Position numbers and translations under genes: made by a program | In this document: one piece after another, positions 46,348 through 54,257 of the stretch | How positions within the stretch are numbered: position 1 is the stretch's first letter | Layout: the number at the start of each line of letters is the position of its first letter | From: Stenotrophomonas rhizophila | GTDB lineage: Bacteria; Pseudomonadota; Gammaproteobacteria; Xanthomonadales; Xanthomonadaceae | Assembly: GCF_003751305.1 (NCBI RefSeq) | Contig: NZ_RJKV01000002.1 | Location: forward strand, 1,054,001 to 1,118,000 | Direction: 5' to 3' | Length of the DNA stretch: 64,000 nt | Notes under the pieces: generated by a model | The model's input: only the letters and a program-made list of their open reading frames with translations | Databases searched by the model: none | Told to the model about the DNA's origin: nothing

Positions 46348-46929
46348 TCAGCCGTCCCCTTGAATCCCGCCCGGCGCCTGCGAAGGATCGCGCCAACGGC
46401 GCACGGTGCGTTGGAAGAACATGTTGTTGGGCATCTGCAGCACCGTGCCTTCGTGCCCGCTGCCGGTTTCCTGCAACGTGGTGTAGATCAGATTGATGTC
46501 GATCACGCGGCCCTTGAGTCCTGGCTTCTCACCGTTTTCCAGCAGCTCGATGTAATCGTGCAGGCGGAACGGCCGCGTGGTGAAGATCAGCAGCGTGCAG
46601 AAGATGTTGGACAGCACGCTCCACGCGGCGAAGAACGCCACCGCGCCGACCGCAGCGAACCCGGTGAAGGCGGTCCAAAGTACCGTTGCCGAGACGCCCA
46701 CGATGTTGAGCACGATCAGCAGCACGGTGAAATACACCACGAAGGTGAACACCCGACGTGCGCCCATGATCATTTCCGGCGGGAGTGTGTAGTGCTCACC
46801 GACGCGACGGATCAGCCGCCGGGCAACCAGCCGCAGCAGCCAGGCCACCAGCAGGGTCACCAGAATCTGCAGGGCAGGGACCCCGTACTGCAGCCATTCG
46901 TGGGTCCAGGCGGGCAGATGCTCTTTCAT
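46348..46929 (-). CDS. Small mechanosensitive channel (MscS family)
   Basis: A 193-residue MscS-type channel. Three hydrophobic helices (about 16-34, 58-78, 82-105) lead into the pore helix FAAVGAVAFFAAWSVLSNIF, then a short beta domain with RPFRLHDYIEL. E. coli MscS has 286 residues; this protein lacks most of the C-terminal cytoplasmic vestibule. It is therefore a small member that may still gate under tension. The start at 46929 precedes the first helix; an open frame extends upstream. It is convergent with the zinc finger gene. Confidence 0.88.
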   Translation of the reverse strand: MKEHLPAWTHEWLQYGVPALQILVTLLVAWLLRLVARRLIRRVGEHYTLPPEMIMGARRVFTFVVYFTVLLIVLNIVGVSATVLWTAFTGFAAVGAVAFFAAWSVLSNIFCTLLIFTTRPFRLHDYIELLENGEKPGLKGRVIDINLIYTTLQETGSGHEGTVLQMPNNMFFQRTVRRWRDPSQAPGGIQGDG

Positions 46930-47009
46930 GGGGGCGGAATTCCTTTGCAGCGATAGTGCCGATCCCGCCATGGTAATGCCGATGCGCGTCACCGCATCGT
47001 GGTATCGGT

Positions 47010-47201
47010 TTACGACAGGGGGCTGCCGTACACGTCGAACACAGCGATCATCGCCGAGGCACACACCGGCGCGTTCTGCGCGTACTGCACACAGACATCG
47101 GGTGCTTCAGGCCTCAACGTGACCTGGATCTGCAGCGGGCTCCACGGCAGCGTGCAGCCGGTGGCCAGCGAGAGCAGCAGGGCCAGGCAACTGGAAGACA
47201 T
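47010..47201 (-). CDS. Small lipoprotein
   Basis: A 63-residue protein with a short lipoprotein signal (MSSSCLALLLSLATGC) ending in a lipobox cysteine at residue 16. A strong AAGGAG ribosome site lies 7 bases before the ATG, which makes a real gene likely despite its size. The mature part of 48 residues contains two more cysteines. No family is recognised. It lies upstream of the ECF sigma operon and divergent from it, so it may be a target or local partner of that sigma factor. Confidence 0.72.
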   Translation of the reverse strand: MSSSCLALLLSLATGCTLPWSPLQIQVTLRPEAPDVCVQYAQNAPVCASAMIAVFDVYGSPLS

Positions 47202-47258
47202 GGGAATACTCCTTGGCGGGGGCCGGTAGTGACATGGGATTGGATGCAGCGCCGGCCA

Positions 47259-47358
47259 GGAAGGTTTAAAGACCGCAGAAATAATCCGCCCTCACGCTCG
47301 CAGCAGCCCCAAGCGGAGGCGCCTGAAAAGAAAGTCAGAACGGGCTTAAACCTTTTCC
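47259..47358. promoter_or_regulatory. Inverted GGAA-GGTTTAA boxes upstream of the ECF operon
   Basis: GGAAGGTTTAA at 47259-47269 on the plus strand and GGAAAAGGTTTAA at 47346-47358 on the minus strand face each other; AAGGTTTAA is identical in both. Their GGAA and GTT parts resemble ECF -35 elements. One would point to the ECF operon and the other to the small lipoprotein gene. Confidence 0.4.
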
Positions 47359-47380
47359 ATGCCCCCCGCATCCAACGGAT

Positions 47381-47965
47381 ATGCTCGATACGACCATGCC
47401 CGCCTCCAGCGCCACGACCCAGGCCGATGCCGCCGATGACCATGCCCTCGTGCGTGCCGCGGCTGCCGGCGACGTGACCGCATACGAATGCATCTACCGG
47501 CGGCATTCGCCGCGCGTGTACGCCGTGCTGTGGCGGCTGTGCGGCGGCCATGCGGCCCGCGCCGAAGACGCCCTGCAGGAGGCCTTCCTGCAGGCATGGC
47601 GCGCACTGCCGGGCTTCCGTTTCGAAAGCAGCCTCGGCACCTGGCTGCACCGCCTGGGGGTCAACGCAGCGCTGATGGAACTGCGCGCCAACGCCACCGG
47701 CGATGCGCGCGATGCCGGCGAGGAGGGCTGGGAATCGTTGGCGATGCTGCCGGCCCAGGACCGCTGCGCCGGTACCTCCATGGACCTGGAGCGCGCGCTG
47801 GAAACACTGCCGCCACGGGCGCGCGCGGTACTGGTCCTGCATGACATCGAAGGGTGGAAACACCAGGAAATCGCCGACCAGCTGCAGATGGCGGTCGGCA
47901 GTTCCAAAGCACAGTTGCACCGTGCGCGCGGCCTGTTGCGTGCGCGCCTAGGAGAAACCGCATGA
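47381..47965 (+). CDS. ECF-type RNA polymerase sigma factor (second)
   Basis: A 194-residue ECF sigma factor. Region 2 contains EDALQEAFLQAWRALPGF and region 4 contains the helix-turn-helix WKHQEIADQLQMAVGSSKAQLHRA. It is distinct from RpoE at 9541. ATG codons at 47381 and 47396 are both plausible; neither has a clear ribosome site. Its stop overlaps the next gene (ATGA). With the following membrane protein and the DUF4097 gene it forms a compact envelope-signalling operon. Confidence 0.9.
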   Translation: MLDTTMPASSATTQADAADDHALVRAAAAGDVTAYECIYRRHSPRVYAVLWRLCGGHAARAEDALQEAFLQAWRALPGFRFESSLGTWLHRLGVNAALMELRANATGDARDAGEEGWESLAMLPAQDRCAGTSMDLERALETLPPRARAVLVLHDIEGWKHQEIADQLQMAVGSSKAQLHRARGLLRARLGETA

Positions 47966-48483
47966 CGCCCCATGATTCCGATCACGACGACCTGACCGCA
48001 CGCCTGCGTGCCTTGCCCGCCGAGCGCGTTCCGCCGGCGCGGGTCTGGCAGGGCATCGCCGCACAGTTGCCGGCACCGCTGACGGCACCGTCCACGCCGA
48101 TCGCCACCGCTTCGCTGGCCGCACACCGGTCCCGCCGGCAGCGCTGGCCGCTGCGCGTAGGCCTGGGAATGGCCGCCGCACTTGCCGTTCTGATGGTGGT
48201 GCCTACGCCGGTTCCGCACACGCCCGCACCGTCGCTGCTGCAGCGCCAGGCCGATGCGATGGCCGGCGAGTACCAGCAGGCCATCGCGGCCTTGCCCAGC
48301 GCCGATGTCACCGATGAGTGGCGCCCGGCCCTGCATGAACTCGATGCCAGTGCGGACACCATCCGCGCGGCCATCGCTGAAAATCCCCGCTCGCGCTATC
48401 TGCTCGGGCAACTGCAGCGTACCTATGCGCTGCGGCTGGAACTCACCCAGCAGGCGGTGCTGTCCGCCGGCCTGCCCACTTGA
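47962..48483 (+). CDS. Putative membrane anti-sigma factor
   Basis: A 173-residue protein coupled to the ECF gene. The N-terminus (about 1-65) is cytoplasmic, with one hydrophobic helix near 69-86 (VGLGMAAALAVLMVV) and a periplasmic tail rich in alanine. Position, topology and the ATGA overlap indicate an anti-sigma factor, but I see no ZAS zinc motif (HxxxCxxC). It is followed by DUF4097 after 11 bases. The call rests on context. Confidence 0.7.
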   Translation: MTPHDSDHDDLTARLRALPAERVPPARVWQGIAAQLPAPLTAPSTPIATASLAAHRSRRQRWPLRVGLGMAAALAVLMVVPTPVPHTPAPSLLQRQADAMAGEYQQAIAALPSADVTDEWRPALHELDASADTIRAAIAENPRSRYLLGQLQRTYALRLELTQQAVLSAGLPT

Positions 48484-48494
48484 AGGAGAACCCC

Positions 48495-49376
48495 ATGCGT
48501 ATCCCTCTGTCCCTGATCGCCGCCCTGGCTCTGTGCGTGCCGCTCGTCGCCCAGGCCGCCACCAACGTCAATGAGCGCCATCCACTGGGCGCCGGCGGTC
48601 GCGTGGAAATCAGCAACATCGCTGGCAAAGTCACCGTGCGCGGTTGGGACCGCAGCGACGTGGCGTTGACCGGTTCAATGGCCGATGGGCTCACTCTCAA
48701 GCAGGACAAGAGCAGCAACCGCGTGCGCTGGGAAGTGGAGTACCCGCGCGGCCGCAGCAACGGCGGGGCGACCCTGGAGCTGCGTGTACCGCGTTCGGTG
48801 GACGTGCAGCTTGGCACCATCAGCGCCGACATCGACGTGGCCGACATCGACGTGCGCCGCCTGCAGGCCAACAGTGTCAGCGGCAGCATTACCGCGGCCG
48901 GGCGCAGTGGCGAGACCACGTTGAACACGGTCAGTGGTGGGATCCGCTCGCAGCTGCAGACGCCGCGGTTGGACGCGCGCACGGTCAGTGGCCAGTTGCT
49001 GGCCGGTGGCGGGGCGTCGGGAGACGTGGCGGCCGAATCGGTCTCCGGCCGGGTCAACGTCAACGCCGGACGGGTCCAGCGGCTGGCGGTGGAAACCGTC
49101 TCGGGCAGCCTGGATGTGAGCGCGACCGGCATGGCGCCGGGCGGCAAGGTGACGATGCAGACGGTCAGCGGATCGGTCGCGCTGAAGCTGCCGGCGACTG
49201 TCTCGGCGCAGTTGAACGTCAAGACGTTCAGTGGTGGGATCCAGTCCGACGCCGGGCAGGTGGACAAGCCGCGCTATGGTCCGGGCCGCAGCCTGGATGC
49301 GCGTCTGGGGTCGGGCGATGGGGATATTTCGATCAACTCCCATTCCGGGAGCGTGCGGGTCAGCCTGGGCCGCTGA
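48495..49376 (+). CDS. DUF4097 beta-helix periplasmic protein
   Basis: A 293-residue protein with a signal peptide (MRIPLSLIAALALCVPLVAQ, cleavage near AQA). The mature part repeats a unit of about 18-25 residues centred on TVSG or SVSG (SVSGSI, TVSGGI, TVSGQL, SVSGRV, TVSGSL, TVSGSV, TFSGGI), typical of the DUF4097 beta-strand-repeat family. AAGGAG 6 bases before the ATG fixes the start. It is the third gene of the ECF operon; it may act as sensor or output of that system. Confidence 0.88.
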   Translation: MRIPLSLIAALALCVPLVAQAATNVNERHPLGAGGRVEISNIAGKVTVRGWDRSDVALTGSMADGLTLKQDKSSNRVRWEVEYPRGRSNGGATLELRVPRSVDVQLGTISADIDVADIDVRRLQANSVSGSITAAGRSGETTLNTVSGGIRSQLQTPRLDARTVSGQLLAGGGASGDVAAESVSGRVNVNAGRVQRLAVETVSGSLDVSATGMAPGGKVTMQTVSGSVALKLPATVSAQLNVKTFSGGIQSDAGQVDKPRYGPGRSLDARLGSGDGDISINSHSGSVRVSLGR

Positions 49377-49421
49377 GTGCGGCCACCGCACCGGCCAATG
49401 CCGGTGCGGTCGGCAGCAACG

Positions 49422-49601
49422 TCAGCCGGCTTTCTTCAGCGCCAGGGTATTGCCCAGCACTTCGATCTTGCCGCCACCTTTACGGAAAGCAGCCAGATCC
49501 GCAGCGATGCTCTGGCTGCTGACGGCGGAGTTGGACCCTTGCTTGCGGTCAACGCGAACGGTGTTGCTTGCCTTGGGGGAGGTCTTTGGCGTACGAGCCA
49601 T
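49422..49601 (-). CDS. Small basic hypothetical protein
   Basis: A 59-residue basic protein starting MARTPKTSPKASNTVRVDRK. An AGGAG site lies 5 bases before the ATG. The second half (DLAAFRKGGGKIEVLGNTLA) resembles a short DNA- or RNA-binding unit, but I do not recognise a family. The next gene upstream in the same direction is the cysteine-cluster protein, 11 bases before it, so the two may be co-transcribed. Confidence 0.65.
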   Translation of the reverse strand: MARTPKTSPKASNTVRVDRKQGSNSAVSSQSIAADLAAFRKGGGKIEVLGNTLALKKAG

Positions 49602-49612
49602 GGATGCTCCTG

Positions 49613-49960
49613 CTATGGATGAAGCGTGGAAGAAAACGTCGACAGATCCTGCTGTTGTCGACGGTAGTCCTGCCGCACGAGGCGGCAATCATCGCCGCCC
49701 ATGTCGAACTGGCGGCAGATCGCGGGTCGCTGCGAGTAGATCGTGCAGCGCAGGTGATACGGGTCGATCGCAGCGCACCAGCCTTCTTCGTTGCGCGCCA
49801 TCACCGTGCCGCCACGCGCATCGGTGTCCAGCAGGTAGCCGGGCACGTTGTCGTCAGGCATGACGGTGACGGTGAGCCGACAGCACACCGCGTCGCAACG
49901 ACGGCAATCGATGGGGTCGGGCTCAGACGATGTAAGAAGTGCAGCCAGGCGTTCGCCCAA
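49613..49960 (-). CDS. YkgJ family cysteine cluster protein
   Basis: A 115-residue protein with the YkgJ pattern: CRRCDAVCC near residues 19-27, then WCAAIDPYHLRCTIYSQRP and CRQFDMGGDDC. This family (PF03692) is believed to bind a metal or iron-sulfur cluster through its conserved cysteines; the reaction is not known. It is followed by the small basic protein at 49422-49601. It lies downstream of the Hsp70 gene by 269 bases of structured non-coding sequence. Confidence 0.88.
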   Translation of the reverse strand: MGERLAALLTSSEPDPIDCRRCDAVCCRLTVTVMPDDNVPGYLLDTDARGGTVMARNEEGWCAAIDPYHLRCTIYSQRPAICRQFDMGGDDCRLVRQDYRRQQQDLSTFSSTLHP

Positions 49961-50113
49961 TCTGAGTGTCTCTTGGCGGCTCGGGGTGCAGCAGGCTGTG
50001 AACGAGCCGGATCACAGCGATGAGCGATCCCGGCACCGCGGACAGGTCCGGACGGTGGCAGCATCGAAGAAGACGGTGGCCAGCAAGGCCAGGAGAGTGG
50101 TGCTTGTCGCGTC

Positions 50114-50215
50114 AAGCGCATTGCGCTTTGACGCCGAAAGATGATAGCGCTTTCGGCGTAACGTTTTGTTAATAAGGCCTTTCGAACCTCTTCAGGCCTT
50201 GTGGGACAAGGCCTG
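50114..50215. other. Cluster of three inverted repeats between YkgJ and Hsp70 genes
   Basis: Three palindromes follow each other: AAGCGCA-T-TGCGCTT (50114-50128), ACGCCGAAAG/CTTTCGGCGT with a 9-base loop (50131-50159), and CAGGCCTTGT/ACAAGGCCTG with a 3-base loop (50193-50215). The last begins 14 bases beyond the Hsp70 stop and could end that message, but no T tract follows on that strand. The middle one is followed on the plus strand by AACGTTTTGTT. Confidence 0.6.
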
Positions 50216-50229
50216 GCGTTGCCGGTGGA

Positions 50230-51585
50230 TCAGTTGGCGGCGGCCAATGCCAGCCCGTGGACCACGCCGAACGACGGATTTCCGCGGACCAGGGTCGAGC
50301 CCGGGAAAGCGTTGGCCACGGCCTGCTGCAGGTAGCCGGCGCGCGACATGCCGCCAGTCAGGAACACCGCTGCCGGGTCGTGGCCGATGTCGCTGCGCAC
50401 CTGCTCCAGCAGGGCGGTCAGCTCGCCCAGATACCCACCGGCGGCGGTTTCCAGCCGCGAGGCATCGATCTGCATCTGCAGGCCGCGTTCGATGAAGTCC
50501 AGCGCGCTGTCGTGGCTGGACACGCTGCTCAGGGCGATCTTGCAGCGCTCGACTTCACGGTACAGGCGCGCGGTATTGCCGGTGTCCTGCAGCGCGGTCA
50601 GGCGCGGGCCGAACGGCGCGTCCACATCGCGGTAGGTGTGCTGGCGGAAATCGCGCTGGCGGGTCATGTCCTGCACCATCGCCGCTTCCACGTAGTGGTG
50701 CGCCGGCACGCGGGTGATGCCGCGGCCGAACAGCGGCATGTAGCCGCCCAGGCTCAGCGCCAGATCGATATCGGTACCGCCACGGGCGATACCCCAGGCG
50801 CGGTGGATGGTCGGGGCCTGGCCGCCGCCTACGCGCGCATGGGCAACGTCGGTGGTACCACCGCCGATATCCACCACCACCGCGTCGTGCTCCTGCGGGC
50901 TCTCGGCGTGGTAATGCATCGCGGCGGCGGCCGGCTCTTCGAGAAAATCGATGCTGTCGAAGCCGGCGGCGATCGCTGCGCCGTGCAGGATCTCCAGCGC
51001 CTGCGCGTTGCCGGCCTCGCCGATCGAACTGCGGAACTGGACCGGGCGGCCCAGCGTGGCGGTGCGGATCGGCGTGTCCAGCTGGCGCGAGGCGGTCAGG
51101 CGGATGTGCTCGAGGATGTGCGTGGCGATGCCGGCGATGGTCTGGCGCGCACGCGGGTGCAGGTTGTAACCGAGCATCGACTTGGGGCTCTGCACCAGGT
51201 TGCCTTCGTTCTCTTCGAAGTAGGCCTCCAGCGCGTCATCGCCGTAGACCGCGTTCTGCAGCAGGGTGGTGGAGCTGAGCGGGGCGCGCATCTGCTCTTC
51301 CATCCACTGCCGGCGCACCACGCGCAGGGCCTCGCGGCGCAAGGCATCGGGGGTACGTTCCTGGCCGGCGGCACGGGCATCGCGCGCGGCCGCGTCGACC
51401 AGCCGGGCCAGGTCGTGCTCCAGCGCCGGGGTCAGTTCGAAGTCGTTCGGGTCGCGCATCACCTCGGGGAAATACACCGTGGTACGGAACTGTTCGGCCT
51501 GGCCGAACTGGATCGGCACGACCTTGCCGTCGATCACCACGGCGGCGGCGGAGTTGCTGGTGCCAAAGTCGATGCCGAGTTTCAT
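50230..51585 (-). CDS. YegD-like Hsp70-family protein
   Basis: A 451-residue protein with only the actin-like ATPase domain of Hsp70. The N-terminal phosphate loop is LGIDFGTSNSAAAVV and the second is VVDIGGGTTDVA; the adenosine motif is TGGMSRAGYLQQAV near the C-terminus. It has no substrate-binding domain, matching E. coli YegD (450 residues). The client and partner proteins are unknown. The gene stands alone and is divergent from the YjdM gene. Confidence 0.92.
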   Translation of the reverse strand: MKLGIDFGTSNSAAAVVIDGKVVPIQFGQAEQFRTTVYFPEVMRDPNDFELTPALEHDLARLVDAAARDARAAGQERTPDALRREALRVVRRQWMEEQMRAPLSSTTLLQNAVYGDDALEAYFEENEGNLVQSPKSMLGYNLHPRARQTIAGIATHILEHIRLTASRQLDTPIRTATLGRPVQFRSSIGEAGNAQALEILHGAAIAAGFDSIDFLEEPAAAAMHYHAESPQEHDAVVVDIGGGTTDVAHARVGGGQAPTIHRAWGIARGGTDIDLALSLGGYMPLFGRGITRVPAHHYVEAAMVQDMTRQRDFRQHTYRDVDAPFGPRLTALQDTGNTARLYREVERCKIALSSVSSHDSALDFIERGLQMQIDASRLETAAGGYLGELTALLEQVRSDIGHDPAAVFLTGGMSRAGYLQQAVANAFPGSTLVRGNPSFGVVHGLALAAAN

Positions 51586-51703
51586 GCGGGAGCCGGGCCG
51601 GTGGTCAGGGGGCGCGCACTTTGCGGCAACGGGACCGCCGACGCAAGGGCAGACGGTAACGGGCGGTTACACTACGGGCCGTTTCGTAACCGAAGAGCTG
51701 TCG

Positions 51704-52039
51704 ATGTCCGCCATTCCCGCCTGCCCGCAGTGCACCCTGGAAAACACCTATGCCGATGGCGCGCTGTTCATCTGCGCGGACTGCGGCCACGAGTGGGCGG
51801 CCGGTGACGGTGGCGGCGAGGCCGTGGTGGTGCGCGACAGCAACGGCAACGTGCTGGCCGCCGGCGACACCGTGACCGTGATCAAGGACCTGAAGGTCAA
51901 GGGATCCTCCATCCCGCTCAAGCAGGGCACCGTGATCCGCAACATCCGCCTGGTCGAAGACGATGCCGAGCACATCGAAGGCAACTCGGAGAAGATCAAG
52001 GGTCTGGTCCTGAAGACCTGCTTCCTCAAGAAGGCCTGA
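51704..52039 (+). CDS. yjdM: Zinc ribbon protein YjdM (PhnA-like)
   Basis: A 111-residue protein of the YjdM/PhnA family. The N-terminal zinc ribbon CPQCTLENTYADG and CADCGHEW is followed by the conserved KDLKVKGSS and KIKGLVLKTCFLKKA segment. It was named for alkylphosphonate use in E. coli, but is not in a phn cluster here and its function is not known. A TACACT box about 35 bases before the ATG may be a -10 element. The small gene converges with the TPR gene, 6 bases between stops. Confidence 0.93.
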   Translation: MSAIPACPQCTLENTYADGALFICADCGHEWAAGDGGGEAVVVRDSNGNVLAAGDTVTVIKDLKVKGSSIPLKQGTVIRNIRLVEDDAEHIEGNSEKIKGLVLKTCFLKKA

Positions 52040-52045
52040 GCCGGC

Positions 52046-53182
52046 TCAGTGGGCGTTGGTGCCACGCTGGCGCCAACGCTGCAGGCTGTCCAGCTTGGCC
52101 TGGTAGCGGGAAGTGACCGCATCGCCGTTTTCCCCCGCCAGGTCCCGTGCGCGCTGCATCTCCTGCGAGGCGCGATGCGGGTCGCCGGCCAGGAAGTAGG
52201 CCCGGGCCAGGGCGAAATGGAAGGGATGCGCGCTGTCGTACAGGCGCACGGCGCGGCGGTAGAACTTCACCGCATCGGGATAGTCCCGGCGCTGCTCCGC
52301 CCGCGCACCGAGCATGTACTGCGCAAAGGGATCGCTACGCTGCACCCGCGCCAGCCGGCCCGCCAGCCGTTGCGCCTGGCGGGTATCGCCCACGCGCCGG
52401 TACAGCGCACTGGCATTGCTCAGGCTGGCGCCGTGCCGCGGCTGCAGGCGCAGGGCGGTCTCGTAGTCGCGCCGGGCCTGGTCCAGGTCCCCCACGCGCG
52501 CCGCCAGTACCCCCAGATTGTTCCAGCTGCCGACAAAGTCCGGTGCCTGCGCGAGCGCGGCACGGAAGTAGGTACGTGCGCCGGCCGTATCGCCGGCGGC
52601 CATGCGGTCGGCGCCGCGGTTGTTGTAGAAATGGGCCAGCGCCCGCTGTTCGTTGATCTTTTGCGGGCCATTGCGGTCATAGAGCACGTTGTGGTCCAGA
52701 TCGACGGTGCCGCTGCGCCCGTCCAGCACGATGCCGGCGTTGACGTGGCCAATGCTGTAGATCACGCCGGGTGCCTGATACCAGGACACCACCTGCGCCA
52801 CTTCCTGGACATGCGCATCAATGCCGGCAAGGTTGGCCAGGGTCACGAACAACAGCGTGAACGAGAGGCAGTTGGCGCGCCGCGTCTGCCACGTCTCATT
52901 GATCGTGTGGGTCGCATCGGGGTCGTAGGCCAGGTGCAGCCCCTGCGCGTCGAAGATCATGTCGACCAACCGCTGCAGGCGGCGCTCGCGCGAGTAGCCC
53001 GGGTCGATCACCTGCTCATGCAGCAGGGTCAGCAGCGGAGCCGGCACCTCCAGGATCTGCGCCGGCGTGGGCAGCTCGGTGGTGACCGGTGCAGCTGGAA
53101 GGGGCGGCGCGGCGGGCTCCGCCGCCCAGACCGGTACGGCAGCCAGCGCCATCCACAGCATCAGTAGTCTGCAGCCGGTCAT
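52046..53182 (-). CDS. Secreted protein with papain-like fold and TPR repeats
   Basis: A 378-residue protein with a signal peptide (about 1-21). The first half has a transglutaminase/papain-like arrangement: Cys105 (RRANCLSF), His146 (IGHVNAG) and Asp161 (GTVDLD), a plausible catalytic triad. The second half (about 190-370) contains tetratricopeptide repeats (FVGSWNNLGVLAARVGDLDQ). This resembles periplasmic proteins that process or hold peptides. A GAGG ribosome site fits the ATG at 53182; a GTG three codons earlier is possible. Confidence 0.82.
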   Translation of the reverse strand: MTGCRLLMLWMALAAVPVWAAEPAAPPLPAAPVTTELPTPAQILEVPAPLLTLLHEQVIDPGYSRERRLQRLVDMIFDAQGLHLAYDPDATHTINETWQTRRANCLSFTLLFVTLANLAGIDAHVQEVAQVVSWYQAPGVIYSIGHVNAGIVLDGRSGTVDLDHNVLYDRNGPQKINEQRALAHFYNNRGADRMAAGDTAGARTYFRAALAQAPDFVGSWNNLGVLAARVGDLDQARRDYETALRLQPRHGASLSNASALYRRVGDTRQAQRLAGRLARVQRSDPFAQYMLGARAEQRRDYPDAVKFYRRAVRLYDSAHPFHFALARAYFLAGDPHRASQEMQRARDLAGENGDAVTSRYQAKLDSLQRWRQRGTNAH

Positions 53183-53273
53183 CGCCGTCACCTCGCAGCG
53201 GGCTTGGGGTCCGTCGGGTCGAGTCTAGGCGCGTTGGTACGTTCCGGCGTGCCGTTCATCGGCTGTGCACGCC

Positions 53274-53317
53274 ATCCACAGAGGATGTGGACCAGCGGTC
53301 GACAAAGATGTGGATAA
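53274..53317. promoter_or_regulatory. DnaA-box-like cluster
   Basis: A perfect DnaA box in minus orientation (TGTGGATAA, 53309-53317; complement TTATCCACA) lies with a looser TGTGGACCA (53286-53294) and an ATCCACA core (53274-53280). The three are within 44 bases of the intergenic spacer between the TPR and HD-domain genes. Confidence 0.5.
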
Positions 53318-53410
53318 CCCTCGCTGCGCCCTGTGCAGCAAGGGGGCGATGGGCGTGGTCAAAAAAGTGCCGGTCTTGCCAGCACGCGCCCGGCGGCCAA
53401 TCATGGCCGC

Positions 53411-54016
53411 ATGCGCTTTGAACCGATCCCGCTGCCCTCCGGACAGCTCGCCGAGCTGGAAACCGCTTACGCCCTGCCGCCCCGGGCGTACCACAACTGG
53501 TCACACGTGCAGGCCGTTCTGCACCACTGCGGCACGGTCGCCGAAGCTGGCCCGGGCTGGCGCCAGCCGCGCGAGGTGCAACTGGCCGCGCTCTATCACG
53601 ACGCCATCTACGACGCGGGCCGCGGTGACAACGAAGCCCGCTCGGCGGCCATGGCGCGCGAGGCCATTGCACGTTGGCTGCCGGAGGCCGGGATCGATGC
53701 GACGCGGGTGGTTGAGCTGATCGAACTGACCGCGCGCCACAGCAAGCTCGCGCCCGGCGACGTCGATCCGGAGGCGGCGCTGTTCCTGGATTGCGACATG
53801 GCCATTCTGGGGGCGCCGGCGGCGGTGTTCGATGCGTACGACCGCGGCATCGCCGAGGAGTACGCCGGGCACGTGCCGGGCTTCCTGTTCCGGCTCAACC
53901 GCCGGCGCTTTCTCAAGCAGGTGCTGGGGCAGCCGCGGATCTTCCTGAGCGACTTCTTCCACCAGCGTCTGGATGCGGCAGCGCGCGACAATCTGCGCCG
54001 CCGGGTTGAGCGCTGA
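53411..54016 (+). CDS. HD-domain metal-dependent phosphohydrolase (COG4339-like)
   Basis: A 201-residue HD-superfamily protein. The HD motif pair is in LYHDAIYD (HD at about 63-64), with the earlier His of YHNWSHVQ and the later D of FLDCDMAIL. The family is called a predicted metal-dependent HD hydrolase and resembles those that act on nucleotides or on cyclic second messengers; the substrate is unknown. The frame is open upstream, but the ATG at 53411 gives the standard N-terminus. Confidence 0.88.
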   Translation: MRFEPIPLPSGQLAELETAYALPPRAYHNWSHVQAVLHHCGTVAEAGPGWRQPREVQLAALYHDAIYDAGRGDNEARSAAMAREAIARWLPEAGIDATRVVELIELTARHSKLAPGDVDPEAALFLDCDMAILGAPAAVFDAYDRGIAEEYAGHVPGFLFRLNRRRFLKQVLGQPRIFLSDFFHQRLDAAARDNLRRRVER

Positions 54017-54063
54017 ACCACGCCCGCTACACTGTGCGCGCTGTTTTCCCAACGTGTGTGGCC

Positions 54064-54243
54064 ATGTCCGTGTCCGTTCCAGATCCCGATCCGCGTCCGC
54101 AGCCGCCGGAAGAGCCCGGCCCCAACGAGTGCTGCGGCAGTGGCTGCCCGCTGTGCGTGCTGGATCTGTACAGCGATGAGCTGCAGCGCTACCGCGCTGC
54201 GCTGGCGGCGTGGAAACAGCGTCACCCCGATGCCACCGACTGA
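54064..54243 (+). CDS. Oxidoreductase-like N-terminal domain small protein
   Basis: A 59-residue protein with the conserved cysteine cluster NECCGSGCPLCVLDLYSDEL, which defines the oxidoreductase-like N-terminal domain (PF09791). It has no catalytic domain of its own. It is 47 bases after the HD gene, in the same direction, and 14 bases before the next gene. Function is unknown; related domains are found at the start of mitochondrial oxidoreductases. Confidence 0.87.
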   Translation: MSVSVPDPDPRPQPPEEPGPNECCGSGCPLCVLDLYSDELQRYRAALAAWKQRHPDATD

Positions 54244-54257
54244 GTGAAGGCGCTGCG

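Noticed and set aside
49848-50144. A 98-codon plus-strand frame overlapping the YkgJ gene
   Set aside because: It is antisense to the YkgJ gene, has no ribosome site and runs into the palindrome cluster.
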